Shown here: one piece after another, positions 8,240 to 17,322 of the stretch
Layout of the letters: every line of letters starts with the position of its first letter
How positions within the stretch are numbered: position 1 is the stretch's first letter
Assembly: GCF_005281475.1 (NCBI RefSeq)
Contig: NZ_CP040106.1
Span: forward strand, 1,943,501 to 2,007,500
Source of the DNA: Echinicola rosea
GTDB taxonomy: Bacteria > Bacteroidota > Bacteroidia > Cytophagales > Cyclobacteriaceae
DNA: 64,000 nt
Direction of reading: 5' to 3'
Translations under genes and position numbers: made by a program
Notes under the pieces: generated by a model
The model's input: only the letters and a program-made list of their open reading frames with translations
Database searches by the model: none
What the model was told of the DNA's origin: nothing

Positions 8240-9439
8240 ATGGAGCAAGTTACATTATTTGATGACCCTGCCTATAGAGGGTCGCTGTTACCGTTTACTT
8301 TTACTCGGCCAGTGGCTGAGATCAGGGTGGGCATCTTGAAAATCCGTGAGAAATGGGAGAAATATTTGGATGCTACAGCCGGTTTTATGACGCTGGATTA
8401 CCTGCAGGAGAAGTTTCCCCCTTTGGCAAACAGCAGGCTTTTTATCAATGGCGGGCTCTGTCCTGATCAAGGGTTGGTCACGGCAATCAAAACCTTGGAA
8501 AAAGGGGAGTACCTCTACAAGGATAATATTTTGCTGGCGGCTTTTCCAGAAGATCCTTCATCCTTTAGCATGGATACCGCTAAGGAGAAGGGAGCATTGA
8601 AGACATATGAGGGGGAGATTACGTTGATTCACCGCAATTGGCATATATTCCAGTTTAATGCACTGGAGCTGAGGAAGGATTTTGTCTTGCTTACCACCAA
8701 TCGTACATCAGCAGGCATCAATGACTCCCACACGATAGCTTATAATCCGGCGATGATTTTCGTGGAGGAAGGAGCGAAGATCAGGGCGGCAGTGCTCAAT
8801 GCCGAAGATGGGCCGATCTACATAGGGAAAAACGCAGAAGTTCAGGAAGGCGCATTGATCAAGGGGCCTTTTGCACTTTGCGAAGGGTCCACCGTAAATA
8901 TGGGCGGAAAAATGCGCGGAGACAGCACCATTGGCCCGTTCTCAAAAGTAGGTGGGGAAGTGTCCAATTCCGTGATATTTGGTTATAGTAACAAAGGGCA
9001 CGATGGCTTTATCGGCAATACCGTGATCGGAGAATGGTGCAATTTCGGGGCAGATACCAATATTTCCAATTTGAAAAACAACTATGCTCCTGTCAAGGTT
9101 TGGGACTATACCAAAGGGAGTTTTGTCAATACAGGCCTGCAGTTTTGCGGTTTAATGATGGGAGACCACTCCAAGACGGGGATCAATACCATGTTTAACA
9201 CCGGTACAGTGGTGGGCGTAGGGGCCAATGTGTTTGGAGCTGGATTTCCAAGGACATTTGTCCCGTCCTTTTCATGGGGAGGAGAAGGCAGAAGTACTTT
9301 TCAGATGGACAAATTTGAAGAGACTGCGGCAAAGGTGATGGAGAGAAGAGGGGTGGCATTAGACCAAAAAGAAAAATCCATTTTGGATAAAGTGTTTGAT
9401 TTGACCAAAGCATACCGCATTTGGGACAAGGAAGTATAA
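8240..9439 (+). CDS. GlmU-like sugar nucleotidyltransferase/acetyltransferase family protein
   Basis: The protein is about 399 residues from the ATG at 8240. An in-frame upstream start at 8207 lies inside the rpmE terminator and is rejected. The N-terminal part carries LPFTFTRPVAEIRVGIL, typical of the alternative Bacteroidetes GlmU family. The C-terminal half shows the hexapeptide-like repeats of a left-handed beta-helix (for example VEEGAKIRAAVLNAEDGPIYIG). The family is proposed to make UDP-GlcNAc or a similar sugar nucleotide in the cytoplasm. It heads the operon that continues into holB 15 bp downstream. Confidence 0.85.
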   Translation: MEQVTLFDDPAYRGSLLPFTFTRPVAEIRVGILKIREKWEKYLDATAGFMTLDYLQEKFPPLANSRLFINGGLCPDQGLVTAIKTLEKGEYLYKDNILLAAFPEDPSSFSMDTAKEKGALKTYEGEITLIHRNWHIFQFNALELRKDFVLLTTNRTSAGINDSHTIAYNPAMIFVEEGAKIRAAVLNAEDGPIYIGKNAEVQEGALIKGPFALCEGSTVNMGGKMRGDSTIGPFSKVGGEVSNSVIFGYSNKGHDGFIGNTVIGEWCNFGADTNISNLKNNYAPVKVWDYTKGSFVNTGLQFCGLMMGDHSKTGINTMFNTGTVVGVGANVFGAGFPRTFVPSFSWGGEGRSTFQMDKFEETAAKVMERRGVALDQKEKSILDKVFDLTKAYRIWDKEV

Positions 9440-9454
9440 GCAAAATCGCTAACA

Positions 9455-10597
9455 ATGTTATTTTCGTCCATACCAGGCTTGCAAGAAACCAAACAGCGCC
9501 TCATCCAAGCCATAAACAATAATCACCTCGCCCATGCGCTGCTGTTTCATGGTCCGGAGGGAGCTGCCAACCTTAAGATGGCCCTGGCCCTGGCGGCCTA
9601 TGTAAACTGTGAAGACAAAGGGCCTGAAGATGCCTGTGGGGTTTGTAGTTCGTGTCAAAAAATGGCAAAACTCGTCCATCCGGATTTAAGCTTTACTTTT
9701 CCACTGCCCGGAAACCTGATCAAGGAAGACGACGATAAGAATAAGAAGGTGGATGTTTTGGCGCCGTGGAGGGAGTTTGTGCTCACCAGGCCGTACAGTA
9801 ACCTCCAAGATTGGATATATCATAACGGCTTCGAAAAGAAGCAGCTGAACATTTCCAAGGCAGCGGCCAAGCAGATCATCCAAACGGTATCCCTCAAATC
9901 CTTTGAAGGCGGATATAAGATGATCTTGGTGTGGATGCCTGAATATATGCATACCGCAGCGGCCAATGCGCTGCTGAAAGTGCTGGAAGAGCCGCCGGAG
10001 AAGACGCTTTTTCTTATGGTCGCCCACCAGCCTGAGCAACTGCTGACCACCATTCTTTCGCGGACCCAAAAAGTACTGGTGAGGGCTTTTTCCGATGAGG
10101 AAGTAAAAGACCATCTCATCAATGAGGGACTCTGCTCCCGTGAAGGGGCCTTACAGGTGGCGCCACTGGCCAATGGTAATATGAGAGAGGCCTATCGGTT
10201 GGTAGATCAGGTAATCGATGAAAATACATCAAAGTTTAGGGATTGGATGAGAATTTGCTTTACCTTGGATATCAATAATATTATGGCGCTGGCGGAAGGT
10301 TTCCAAGGAGCGGACAAGGAAGGGCAAAAAGCGTTATTTCTGACCGGTCTGAACATTCTCAGAGAGAGCCTGTTAAAGAGAAGCCAGCTGGAAGAGCTGA
10401 TGAGGACAGCACCTGCTGACAGGGAATTTGTGGAGAATTTTAGCCTGAAGGCCCTTACAGAGGAAAAAATCCTCAATATCTACCGATTATTGAACGCCGC
10501 ACATTACCATTTAGAAAGAAATGCCAACGCGAAGATTTTATTTGCAGACCTTTCTTTTGACATGGCCAAAGTACTTCGCAAAAAAGAAACCGCATGA
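9455..10597 (+). CDS. holB: DNA polymerase III clamp-loader subunit delta'
   Basis: The 380-residue AAA+ protein has four clustered cysteines (residues about 50-68, CEDKGPEDACGVCSSC) that bind zinc in clamp-loader subunits. Its P-loop position (FHGPEGAANLKMA) has lost the GKT residues, as usual for delta', which does not hydrolyse ATP. A LLKVLEEPPEKTLFLM segment and SRTQ in the sensor position follow. It would help load the beta clamp at the replication fork. Its stop overlaps the next start as ATGA. Confidence 0.92.
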   Translation: MLFSSIPGLQETKQRLIQAINNNHLAHALLFHGPEGAANLKMALALAAYVNCEDKGPEDACGVCSSCQKMAKLVHPDLSFTFPLPGNLIKEDDDKNKKVDVLAPWREFVLTRPYSNLQDWIYHNGFEKKQLNISKAAAKQIIQTVSLKSFEGGYKMILVWMPEYMHTAAANALLKVLEEPPEKTLFLMVAHQPEQLLTTILSRTQKVLVRAFSDEEVKDHLINEGLCSREGALQVAPLANGNMREAYRLVDQVIDENTSKFRDWMRICFTLDINNIMALAEGFQGADKEGQKALFLTGLNILRESLLKRSQLEELMRTAPADREFVENFSLKALTEEKILNIYRLLNAAHYHLERNANAKILFADLSFDMAKVLRKKETA

Positions 10598-11037
10598 AAA
10601 AACATGTTATCGGCCGAAGGGAAAAGATCAGCTTGCCTGATTGGGGCTTGATCATGATTTCTGCCAAAGTGGATACGGGGGCCTATACCAATGCCATCCA
10701 CTGTGAATGGGTGGAGGAAACAGAAGAGGATGGGCAGGTGGTACTGGCATTTAAGCTTTTGGAGCCTGAGCACCGCTTGTATTCCGGTAAGGTCATCAAA
10801 GTCAAGACCTATACCCAAAAGAAGGTGAAAAACTCTTTTGGAAATGCAGAGCTGAGGTACAAGGTCACCACCAAGGTCGTGATGTTTGATGAAGCGTTTG
10901 ATGTAGAATTCACGCTTTCTGATCGGTCAAGGATGCGCAATGCGATCTTGTTGGGCAGAAAGATGCTTCGCGGTAGATTTTTAGTTGACGTCGATCAGAC
11001 AAACTTATCCAAAAAACATAAAGTAGCTAAGCAATGA
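10594..11037 (+). CDS. RimK-associated retropepsin-like protein (ATP-dependent zinc protease family)
   Basis: The 147-residue protein has the motif [12 protein letters not shown], an Asp-Thr-Gly site as in retropepsin-like folds, and a closing segment [19 protein letters not shown]. This is the PF05618-type 'ATP-dependent zinc protease' (RimB-like), which is commonly encoded beside RimK. In Pseudomonas the partner RimB processes RimK-added glutamates. Here the gene overlaps both holB and rimK by ATGA, so the three are translationally coupled. Confidence 0.88.
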   Translation: MKKHVIGRREKISLPDWGLIMISAKVDTGAYTNAIHCEWVEETEEDGQVVLAFKLLEPEHRLYSGKVIKVKTYTQKKVKNSFGNAELRYKVTTKVVMFDEAFDVEFTLSDRSRMRNAILLGRKMLRGRFLVDVDQTNLSKKHKVAKQ

Positions 11038-11942
11038 GAATAGCCGTACTTTCCCGAAATCCAAATCTTTATTCCACACGTAGGTTACGTGAGGCCATCA
11101 TCGATGCAGGCCATGAGGCGCTGATCATAGACCACTCACTTTGTGACTTGGTGATCGAACAAGAAGGGCCATCCATCTTTTACAGGGGCGAAAAGCTGTC
11201 CGATATCGATGCGATCATTCCGAGAATTGGAGCATCTGTGACATTTTATGGGACGGCCGTGGTTCGTCAGTTTGAGCTGATGGGCGTCATTTCTGCTGTG
11301 GAGTCACAGGCAATTGTGCGGAGCAGGGATAAGTTGCGCAGCTTACAGATCCTCTCCCGTGAAGGATTGGGGATGCCCAAGACGGCCTTTACCAATTTTT
11401 CCAAAGGTGGCGAGAAGCAGCTCATCGACCAAGTGGGAGGGGCTCCGCTGATCATCAAGCTGTTGGAAGGCACGCAGGGATTGGGGGTAGTGCTGGCCGA
11501 GACACGGAAAGCTGGCCAGTCCGTAATCGAGGCCTTTCACGGGCTGAAGGCACGTATCATTGTGCAGGAGTTTATCAAAGAAGCCAAAGGGGCCGATATC
11601 CGGGCCTTTGTCGTAAATGGCAAAGTCGTGGGAGCGATGAAGCGCCAAGGCGAGGAGGGGGAATTCCGCTCCAACCTGCACCGAGGAGGAAAAGCGACCG
11701 TCATAAAGCTGTCCGCTTCAGAGCGAAAAGCTGCCTTAGGAGCTGCAAAGGCACTTGGGCTGGCCGTAGCCGGGGTGGATATGCTTCAGTCCTCTCGAGG
11801 ACCATTGATCTTGGAGGTGAACAGTTCGCCGGGCTTGGAAGGCATCGAAAAGGCAACAGGAGTGAATATCGCAGGCAAGATCATTCAATACATTGAGGAA
11901 ACTGCCTATAAAAAATTATCGAAAAGAAAAATCAAAGAATAA
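11034..11942 (+). CDS. rimK: RimK-family ATP-grasp alpha-L-glutamate ligase
   Basis: The 302-residue protein starts [21 protein letters not shown]. It has the RimK pre-ATP-grasp domain (about 1-95) and an ATP-grasp domain with [35 protein letters not shown] and the metal-binding [15 protein letters not shown]. RimK adds glutamates to the C terminus of ribosomal protein S6 in E. coli; homologues modify other proteins. The preceding protease-like gene supports a RimK module. The stop overlaps the hemC start (TAATG). Confidence 0.93.
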   Translation: MRIAVLSRNPNLYSTRRLREAIIDAGHEALIIDHSLCDLVIEQEGPSIFYRGEKLSDIDAIIPRIGASVTFYGTAVVRQFELMGVISAVESQAIVRSRDKLRSLQILSREGLGMPKTAFTNFSKGGEKQLIDQVGGAPLIIKLLEGTQGLGVVLAETRKAGQSVIEAFHGLKARIIVQEFIKEAKGADIRAFVVNGKVVGAMKRQGEEGEFRSNLHRGGKATVIKLSASERKAALGAAKALGLAVAGVDMLQSSRGPLILEVNSSPGLEGIEKATGVNIAGKIIQYIEETAYKKLSKRKIKE

Positions 11943-12877
11943 TGCAGCCTATACGGATAGGAACACGGGGCAGTAAGCTTGCCCTTTTTCAGGCACATCA
12001 TATTGCTGACTTACTTCAGGCCCAGGGCCTGCAAACCGAAATCGTCACCATCACCACGAAGGGGGATAAGATCCTGGATGTGGCGATCTCCAAAATTGGA
12101 AGCAAAGGGGTGTTTACCGAAGAGCTAGAGGAGCAGCTTGCCAGTGGAGAGGTGGATATTGCTGTCCACAGTGCCAAGGATATGCCTTCTTCATTGCCTG
12201 AGGGATTTGAACTCATATCATTTACCAAACGGGAAAAAGTCAATGACATCATTTTGAGCCACCATGAGGACATTGACTATAAAAATCCCCATAAACCCTT
12301 GCTATTGGGGACTTCATCTACCAGAAGAGTGGCTACACTCAAGCACTATTATCCTCATATAAAAACGGTGGAAGTACGTGGAAACCTCCAGACACGTATA
12401 CAAAAGATGGAGTCAGGAGCCTGTGATGCCTTGCTTTTAGCCTATGCGGGTGCGCACCGAATGGGCTATGATGACCTGATCCGCCATGAGCTTTCGCTAG
12501 ATGAGTTTACGCCAGCGGTTGGCCAGGGCAGTATTGCTGTGGAAGCCTGCGATAGACTGGATGCCGACCTTAGAAAACAGATCGTGGCCGCCACACATCA
12601 CACCGAAACCGGCTATCGCCTGCGTGCAGAAAGAAGCTTTTTGAAAATCCTTGAAGGGGGGTGCAGCATTCCGGTTTTTTGCCTTGCCACGTACCGGTCT
12701 GGGCAAGTGGAGATGACTGGAGGAGTGGTCAGTTTGAATGGCAAAGAACGTATTCAACACCAGGTTTCGGGGCCTGCAGAGGAGGCCGAAAAGGTAGGGA
12801 GGAGCTTGGCCGAAAAGGTGATCCAGTCAGGTGGTGATCGCATTTTGAAAGATATTAAACGGCAACTTAACAACTAA
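11942..12877 (+). CDS. hemC: Hydroxymethylbilane synthase (porphobilinogen deaminase)
   Basis: The 311-residue protein has the complete HemC signature set: IRIGTRGSKLALFQA, AVHSAKDMPSSLPEGF, LGTSSTRR, VRGNLQTRI, TPAVGQGSIAVE and the dipyrromethane-anchoring cysteine in LEGGCSIPV. It polymerises four porphobilinogens into hydroxymethylbilane in haem and sirohaem synthesis. No other tetrapyrrole gene is nearby, so its position in this operon is not pathway-based. Confidence 0.96.
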   Translation: MQPIRIGTRGSKLALFQAHHIADLLQAQGLQTEIVTITTKGDKILDVAISKIGSKGVFTEELEEQLASGEVDIAVHSAKDMPSSLPEGFELISFTKREKVNDIILSHHEDIDYKNPHKPLLLGTSSTRRVATLKHYYPHIKTVEVRGNLQTRIQKMESGACDALLLAYAGAHRMGYDDLIRHELSLDEFTPAVGQGSIAVEACDRLDADLRKQIVAATHHTETGYRLRAERSFLKILEGGCSIPVFCLATYRSGQVEMTGGVVSLNGKERIQHQVSGPAEEAEKVGRSLAEKVIQSGGDRILKDIKRQLNN

Positions 12878-12878
12878 C

Positions 12879-13724
12879 ATGAAGAAGTATTCCCTTGGAC
12901 TGCTCATAATGCTGTCCTTGTTGATGTCCTGTTCATCCCAAAAGGATTCATTGATTAAAATCCACACCCGGTACGGTGATATTTATGCGATTCTTTATGA
13001 CGAGACGCCCAAGCATAAAGAGAACTTCATCAAGTTGGCCGAGGCGGGACGTTTTGACAGTACAGAGTTTCACCGAGTCATCGATAATTTTATGGTCCAA
13101 GCAGGTGATGTCTTCACCAAGGAGGGCCTCCCTGAGGAAGAATGGTACACCATTCCTGCCGAATTGGACAAGGGCTATCTCCACGAGAAGGGGGCCATTG
13201 CAGCGGCACGCAAATCGGATCATGTCAATCCGGAAAAGCGATCAAGCGGATGCCAGTTTTACATTGTGGAGGGCAGGAAATACAGCGAGGAGGAGTTGAC
13301 CACTAATGTCAAAAAGCTTCAGAAGGAGTTTATGAAATACATCTCCCTTGAAAGCCAGCGTGCACTTGCGGAGCAGTATGTAAAGCTGTATGAGGACGGG
13401 AGGTACGAGGAGATGACTCAGCTGATGTTGTCAAAAAAGGAAGAGATGGAGGACTTTTTACATGTCAACTTGTCAAAGGAAATGGATGAGGCAGCCATTG
13501 AGACATTTACGACAGTCGGGGGAACCCCCCATTTGGATGAAGGAGGTTATACCGTTTTTGGCAAAGTGATCAAAGGAATGGATGTCGTGGATAAGATTTC
13601 TTCGGAAAAGACCGCCGCCATGGACAGGCCAGTTGATCCGGTGTATATTACGGTGGAAGTAGAAAAGGTACCCAAAAGGAAAATTACTAAAGAATACGGC
13701 TTTGAATACTCAGAAGATAAATAA
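12879..13724 (+). CDS. Cyclophilin-type peptidyl-prolyl isomerase, lipoprotein
   Basis: The 281-residue protein begins with a lipoprotein signal (MKKYSLGLLIMLSLLMSCSS, lipobox cysteine at about 18), so it should be anchored in the cell envelope. The cyclophilin core is recognised by FKFHRV-like FHRVIDNFMVQAGD, SSGCQFYIVEG and VFGKVIKGMDVVDKI. Between the QFYIVEG strand and the C-terminal strands lies an unusual charged helical insert (about residues 130-200). The gene starts 1 bp after hemC. It probably helps fold exported proteins. Confidence 0.9.
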   Translation: MKKYSLGLLIMLSLLMSCSSQKDSLIKIHTRYGDIYAILYDETPKHKENFIKLAEAGRFDSTEFHRVIDNFMVQAGDVFTKEGLPEEEWYTIPAELDKGYLHEKGAIAAARKSDHVNPEKRSSGCQFYIVEGRKYSEEELTTNVKKLQKEFMKYISLESQRALAEQYVKLYEDGRYEEMTQLMLSKKEEMEDFLHVNLSKEMDEAAIETFTTVGGTPHLDEGGYTVFGKVIKGMDVVDKISSEKTAAMDRPVDPVYITVEVEKVPKRKITKEYGFEYSEDK

Positions 13725-14634
13725 ACCGAATCTATTGATCACCGGTGCAAACGGCCTGCTGGGGCAGAAGTTGGTCAAGCGTCTGCTGGAAAAGGGGGAT
13801 TTCAATGTGATTGCAACAGGCCGAGGCGCCTGTAGATTGCCAGGTGAATGGAAGGGCTTTTCCTATGCTTCCATGGACATTACCGACAAGGACAATGTCC
13901 TGGATATCTTTCAGGAGTATAAACCTGATGTCGTGATCCATGGTGCTGCTATGACCAACGTGGACGAGTGTGAGACGTCCCAAGAGGCTTGTTATCAGCA
14001 GAATGTGGCAGCGGTAGGAAATATTGTTGTGGCTGCGGAGCAGTGTCATAGCTTTTTGGTACATGTTTCCACTGACTTTATCTTTGATGGAGAGGCAGGG
14101 CCATATGCAGAGGATGCGATACCGAACCCTATCAATTATTATGGGGAAAGCAAGTTGCAGGCGGAGGCACTGATACAGCAATCGTCACTCAACTGGGGTA
14201 TTGCCAGGACTGTATTGGTATATGGGATATCCCATGACATGAGCCGCTCCAATATAGTGCTTTGGGTCAAGAAGTCACTAGAGGATGGGAAAGAACTGCA
14301 GCTGGTGGATGATCAATGGAGGACTCCTACATTGGCAGAGGACTTGGCCGAGGGCTGTATTCTAATGGCCGAGCAGCGCGCAAAGGGTGTTTATAACATT
14401 TCTGGAGACGAACTCCTGACGCCATATGATATGGCTATCCAGACAGCTGAATTCTTTAAATTGGACAAAACCAAGATCAACAAAACGGATTCCAGTGCTT
14501 TTCGCCAGACAGCAAAAAGACCCATGAAAACAGGGTTTATCATTCAAAAAGCTAAACATGAGTTGAATTTTAAACCAAAAAGTTTTACAGAAGGAATTGA
14601 AATTCTAGCAAAACAGCTTAATTTAGCCAATTGA
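13702..14634 (+). CDS. dTDP-4-dehydrorhamnose reductase-like SDR protein (RfbD family)
   Basis: The 310-residue extended SDR protein has the NAD(P)-binding LLITGANGLLGQ motif, VIHGAAMTNVDECE, the STDFIFDGEAGPY segment and the YxxxK pair in YYGESKLQAE. These features are typical of RfbD/RmlD, which reduces dTDP-4-keto-rhamnose, but the family includes other sugar-nucleotide reductases. No ATG precedes the Rossmann motif, so the start is most likely the TTG at 13702, giving a 23-nt overlap with the cyclophilin gene. It is the last gene of this operon. Confidence 0.82.
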   Translation: MNTQKINKPNLLITGANGLLGQKLVKRLLEKGDFNVIATGRGACRLPGEWKGFSYASMDITDKDNVLDIFQEYKPDVVIHGAAMTNVDECETSQEACYQQNVAAVGNIVVAAEQCHSFLVHVSTDFIFDGEAGPYAEDAIPNPINYYGESKLQAEALIQQSSLNWGIARTVLVYGISHDMSRSNIVLWVKKSLEDGKELQLVDDQWRTPTLAEDLAEGCILMAEQRAKGVYNISGDELLTPYDMAIQTAEFFKLDKTKINKTDSSAFRQTAKRPMKTGFIIQKAKHELNFKPKSFTEGIEILAKQLNLAN

Positions 14635-14887
14635 AAAAAAGAACATTCATCAGAATAAATCCAATTTTGCCTCTTTACCTTATGGCTTTTACCCCCAATA
14701 TCGATTGTTTCCTTTGTATTAACGGCTGCGTTCCCAACGAGGAAAGGTGGGGTTCGGCGTTATAACCCGGCTCCCAATGGAAGGATGGAGAAGTAAACAA
14801 GTCAGGTAACCAGTAGTGTTGGAGTGAGTAAGGTGAAGGTTCGTGTGTTAAATGGCTTAAGTATTCCAATCAAATAAAAAACATATC

Positions 14888-16510
14888 ATGTATAGAAAAC
14901 TTCTATCCTTCTTGATTTTTCTTTTTCCCATGTCTCTTCTGGCACAGGAGACTGCTCCAGCTGAAGAATTGAGTTTTGGACAAAGAATTGACCGATCATT
15001 CCAGCCATTAGCGGATGCATGGGAGGGCTTAGTGCTTTATCCAATTCCTATTGCCGGTTACGACATTCCCATTGTGTTGATCCTGCTTGTTTCAGGGGCT
15101 ACATTTTTTACGATTTACTTTGCAGTACCGGGGATTACCAAAATGCCCCTTTCAATCAATACGGTAAGAGGGAAATATGATGACTTAGAAAGAAATTATA
15201 AGGATCCCGAAAATCCAGATGTGATTCCTGACGAAGCCAAAGGTGGCGAGGTGAGTCACTTCCAGGCGTTGGCTACGGCCGTTTCGGGAACGGTAGGTTT
15301 AGGAAATATCGCTGGTGTGGCAGTAGCCATTGCCTTGGGCGGACCTGGTGCGACCTTTTGGATGATTATCTGTGGTTTGTTAGGGATGAGTACCAAATTT
15401 GTGGAATGTACCCTTGGGGTAAAATACAGGGATATAGAAGATGACGGCACCGTCCACGGTGGGCCGATGTATTACCTTTCGCGTGGTCTTGGCCATGACT
15501 TGAAAAAAGGCCGTTTGGGGCAGTTTTTAGGAGGGCTTTTCGCGGTGCTTTGTGTAGGGGCTTCCTTTGGTGGGGGCAATGCCTTCCAGTCCAATCAAGC
15601 CTCCTCCCAATTGGCAAACCTGTTGGGGATCAATTTCCAAACCAATGGTTTTTGGATCGGGGTTGTCTTGGCGGTGCTTGTGGCAATTGTCATTATCGGC
15701 GGTATCAAGAGAATCGCTACCATTACCGAGAAAGTGGTGCCAATTATGGCTGCTGTATATGTGTTGGCGTCCTTGATTATTTTGGGGGCACATTATGATT
15801 ATGTCGATGATGCCATTGGGCTGATCATCGAAGGAGCATTTACTCCAATGGCCGGTTTGGGCGGCATGCTTGGTGTGCTGATCGTGGGATTCCAACGGGC
15901 CGCATTCTCCAACGAAGCAGGAGCAGGTTCTGCAGCGATTGCCCACTCTGCTGTAAAGACCAAGTTTCCAGCAAGTGAAGGAGTGGTAGCACTATTGGAG
16001 CCACTGATCGATACGGTAATCGTTTGTACCATGACCGCTTTGGTGATTATCTTCTTTAATATCGATGGAGGATTGAACAATGTAGAGAGTATCTTTAACT
16101 ACGGTGGAGACGGAAGTGGTAATGTGGTCCTTAAAGATTCTGGAGCATCTATCGGAGGAGTGGAACTGACCACTATGGCTTATGACTCAGTGATTCCCCA
16201 TTTCTCTTATGTGCTGACAGTGGCCATCATTTTGTTTGCATTTTCCACAATGATCTCTTGGTCTTATTATGGCCTTCAGTCTTGGAAGTTTTTATTTGGA
16301 AGAAGTAAGGCGGCTGACTTGACCTATAAGCTGCTTTTCATCGCGTTTATCATCATTGGGGCTTCTACGACGCTAAATGCCGTGGTGAAATTCTCCGATG
16401 CCATGATCCTTGCTTTGGTTTTTCCGAACATGATCGGGCTTTTCTTCCTGTTTCCTAAAGTGAAACTTGAACTTAAAAGATATTTGGCCGCTATAAAAAC
16501 ACAAAAATAG
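14888..16510 (+). CDS. Sodium:alanine symporter (AGCS family)
   Basis: The 540-residue inner-membrane protein begins with a hydrophobic leader (MYRKLLSFLIFLFPMSLLAQ) and then shows AGCS hallmarks: AVSGTVGLGNIAGVAVAIALGGPGATFWM, VGFQRAAFSNEAGAGSAAIAHSAVKT and many transmembrane helices. The family takes up alanine or glycine with Na+. The region 14635-14887 upstream (253 bp) holds its promoter, but I find no clear TANNTTTG element there. It appears monocistronic. Confidence 0.93.
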   Translation: MYRKLLSFLIFLFPMSLLAQETAPAEELSFGQRIDRSFQPLADAWEGLVLYPIPIAGYDIPIVLILLVSGATFFTIYFAVPGITKMPLSINTVRGKYDDLERNYKDPENPDVIPDEAKGGEVSHFQALATAVSGTVGLGNIAGVAVAIALGGPGATFWMIICGLLGMSTKFVECTLGVKYRDIEDDGTVHGGPMYYLSRGLGHDLKKGRLGQFLGGLFAVLCVGASFGGGNAFQSNQASSQLANLLGINFQTNGFWIGVVLAVLVAIVIIGGIKRIATITEKVVPIMAAVYVLASLIILGAHYDYVDDAIGLIIEGAFTPMAGLGGMLGVLIVGFQRAAFSNEAGAGSAAIAHSAVKTKFPASEGVVALLEPLIDTVIVCTMTALVIIFFNIDGGLNNVESIFNYGGDGSGNVVLKDSGASIGGVELTTMAYDSVIPHFSYVLTVAIILFAFSTMISWSYYGLQSWKFLFGRSKAADLTYKLLFIAFIIIGASTTLNAVVKFSDAMILALVFPNMIGLFFLFPKVKLELKRYLAAIKTQK

Positions 16511-16609
16511 GGGCTTTACCTACCAATATTTAGAAGGTTTTCCTATTGGCAAGGTATTTGAAATTAGGGTTTCTGTTAAGTAAGTGTTTATTTAAATTGT
16601 AACGGAGTA

Positions 16610-17200
16610 ATGAAGAGATTTTGGATTTTCGTCATCGCCTTGCTGGGCTTGGGAACAGTTGCCAAAGCGCAGGATTTTAGCATAGGGCCCAAGCTGGGGA
16701 TATCCCAAGGGAATATAAAAGTGGACGGAGAAGGATATGAAAGTGGTAGCGAAAAGCTGGGCTATCATGTGGGGGCTTTTGTGAGAATGGGAGGAAACTC
16801 ACTTTATCTGCAGCCTGAGGTGTTATATGTGAATACCGGTGGAGAGATTAAAGAAACCCAGGGAACCGATGAGAGGTCTTATGAAGCGTCATTTAACCGC
16901 TTTGATGTCCCAATTATGGTAGGCTTTAAAATTGGAGATGTGTTCAGGGTTCAAGGTGGGCCAGTGGCCAGTTTCTTGCTCAATTCAAAATTTAAGGATA
17001 ATATCGCTCCAGATCCTGAGCCAGAGTACAAAAATGCTACAGTGGGCTACCAAGCAGGTATCGGATTTGATATTGCCAATATGATCATTGACCTAAAATA
17101 TGAGGGCTCTCTGAGCAATCAGGCCGAGAGCATTGCTGGATTTGATACCGATCAGCGGCAAAACCAGCTAATTGTCTCCTTGGGACTTCGGCTATTTTAA
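16610..17200 (+). CDS. Outer-membrane beta-barrel protein (porin-family small barrel)
   Basis: The 196-residue protein has a signal peptide (MKRFWIFVIALLGLGTVAKAQ) and alternating strands ending in LIVSLGLRLF, an outer-membrane barrel terminus with final Phe. The GxKxG opening and YLQPEVLYVNTGG motif are typical of the Bacteroidetes PorT/OMP_b-brl_2 group. The function is unknown; most family members are abundant small barrels. A strong terminator follows. Confidence 0.85.
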   Translation: MKRFWIFVIALLGLGTVAKAQDFSIGPKLGISQGNIKVDGEGYESGSEKLGYHVGAFVRMGGNSLYLQPEVLYVNTGGEIKETQGTDERSYEASFNRFDVPIMVGFKIGDVFRVQGGPVASFLLNSKFKDNIAPDPEPEYKNATVGYQAGIGFDIANMIIDLKYEGSLSNQAESIAGFDTDQRQNQLIVSLGLRLF

Positions 17201-17221
17201 CCAGACGCTAAAAATCACCAC

Positions 17222-17269
17222 AAGGCGGCCCTATTGGAGCCGCCTTTTTTTGTCGGTTTTTTACCGACA
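17222..17269 (+). terminator. Intrinsic terminator followed by a second hairpin
   Basis: An 8-bp stem (17222-17229 with 17239-17246) leads into seven T residues (17245-17251). A second hairpin, TGTCGGT / ACCGACA (17251-17257, 17263-17269), follows at once. The first ends the barrel-protein transcript; the second may be a backup or an end-protecting structure between convergent genes. Confidence 0.85.
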
Positions 17270-17322
17270 GGACACCGTGTTTCCCTTGTACCCAGAAATA
17301 TTGCGGGTTGCAATGAAATCGG

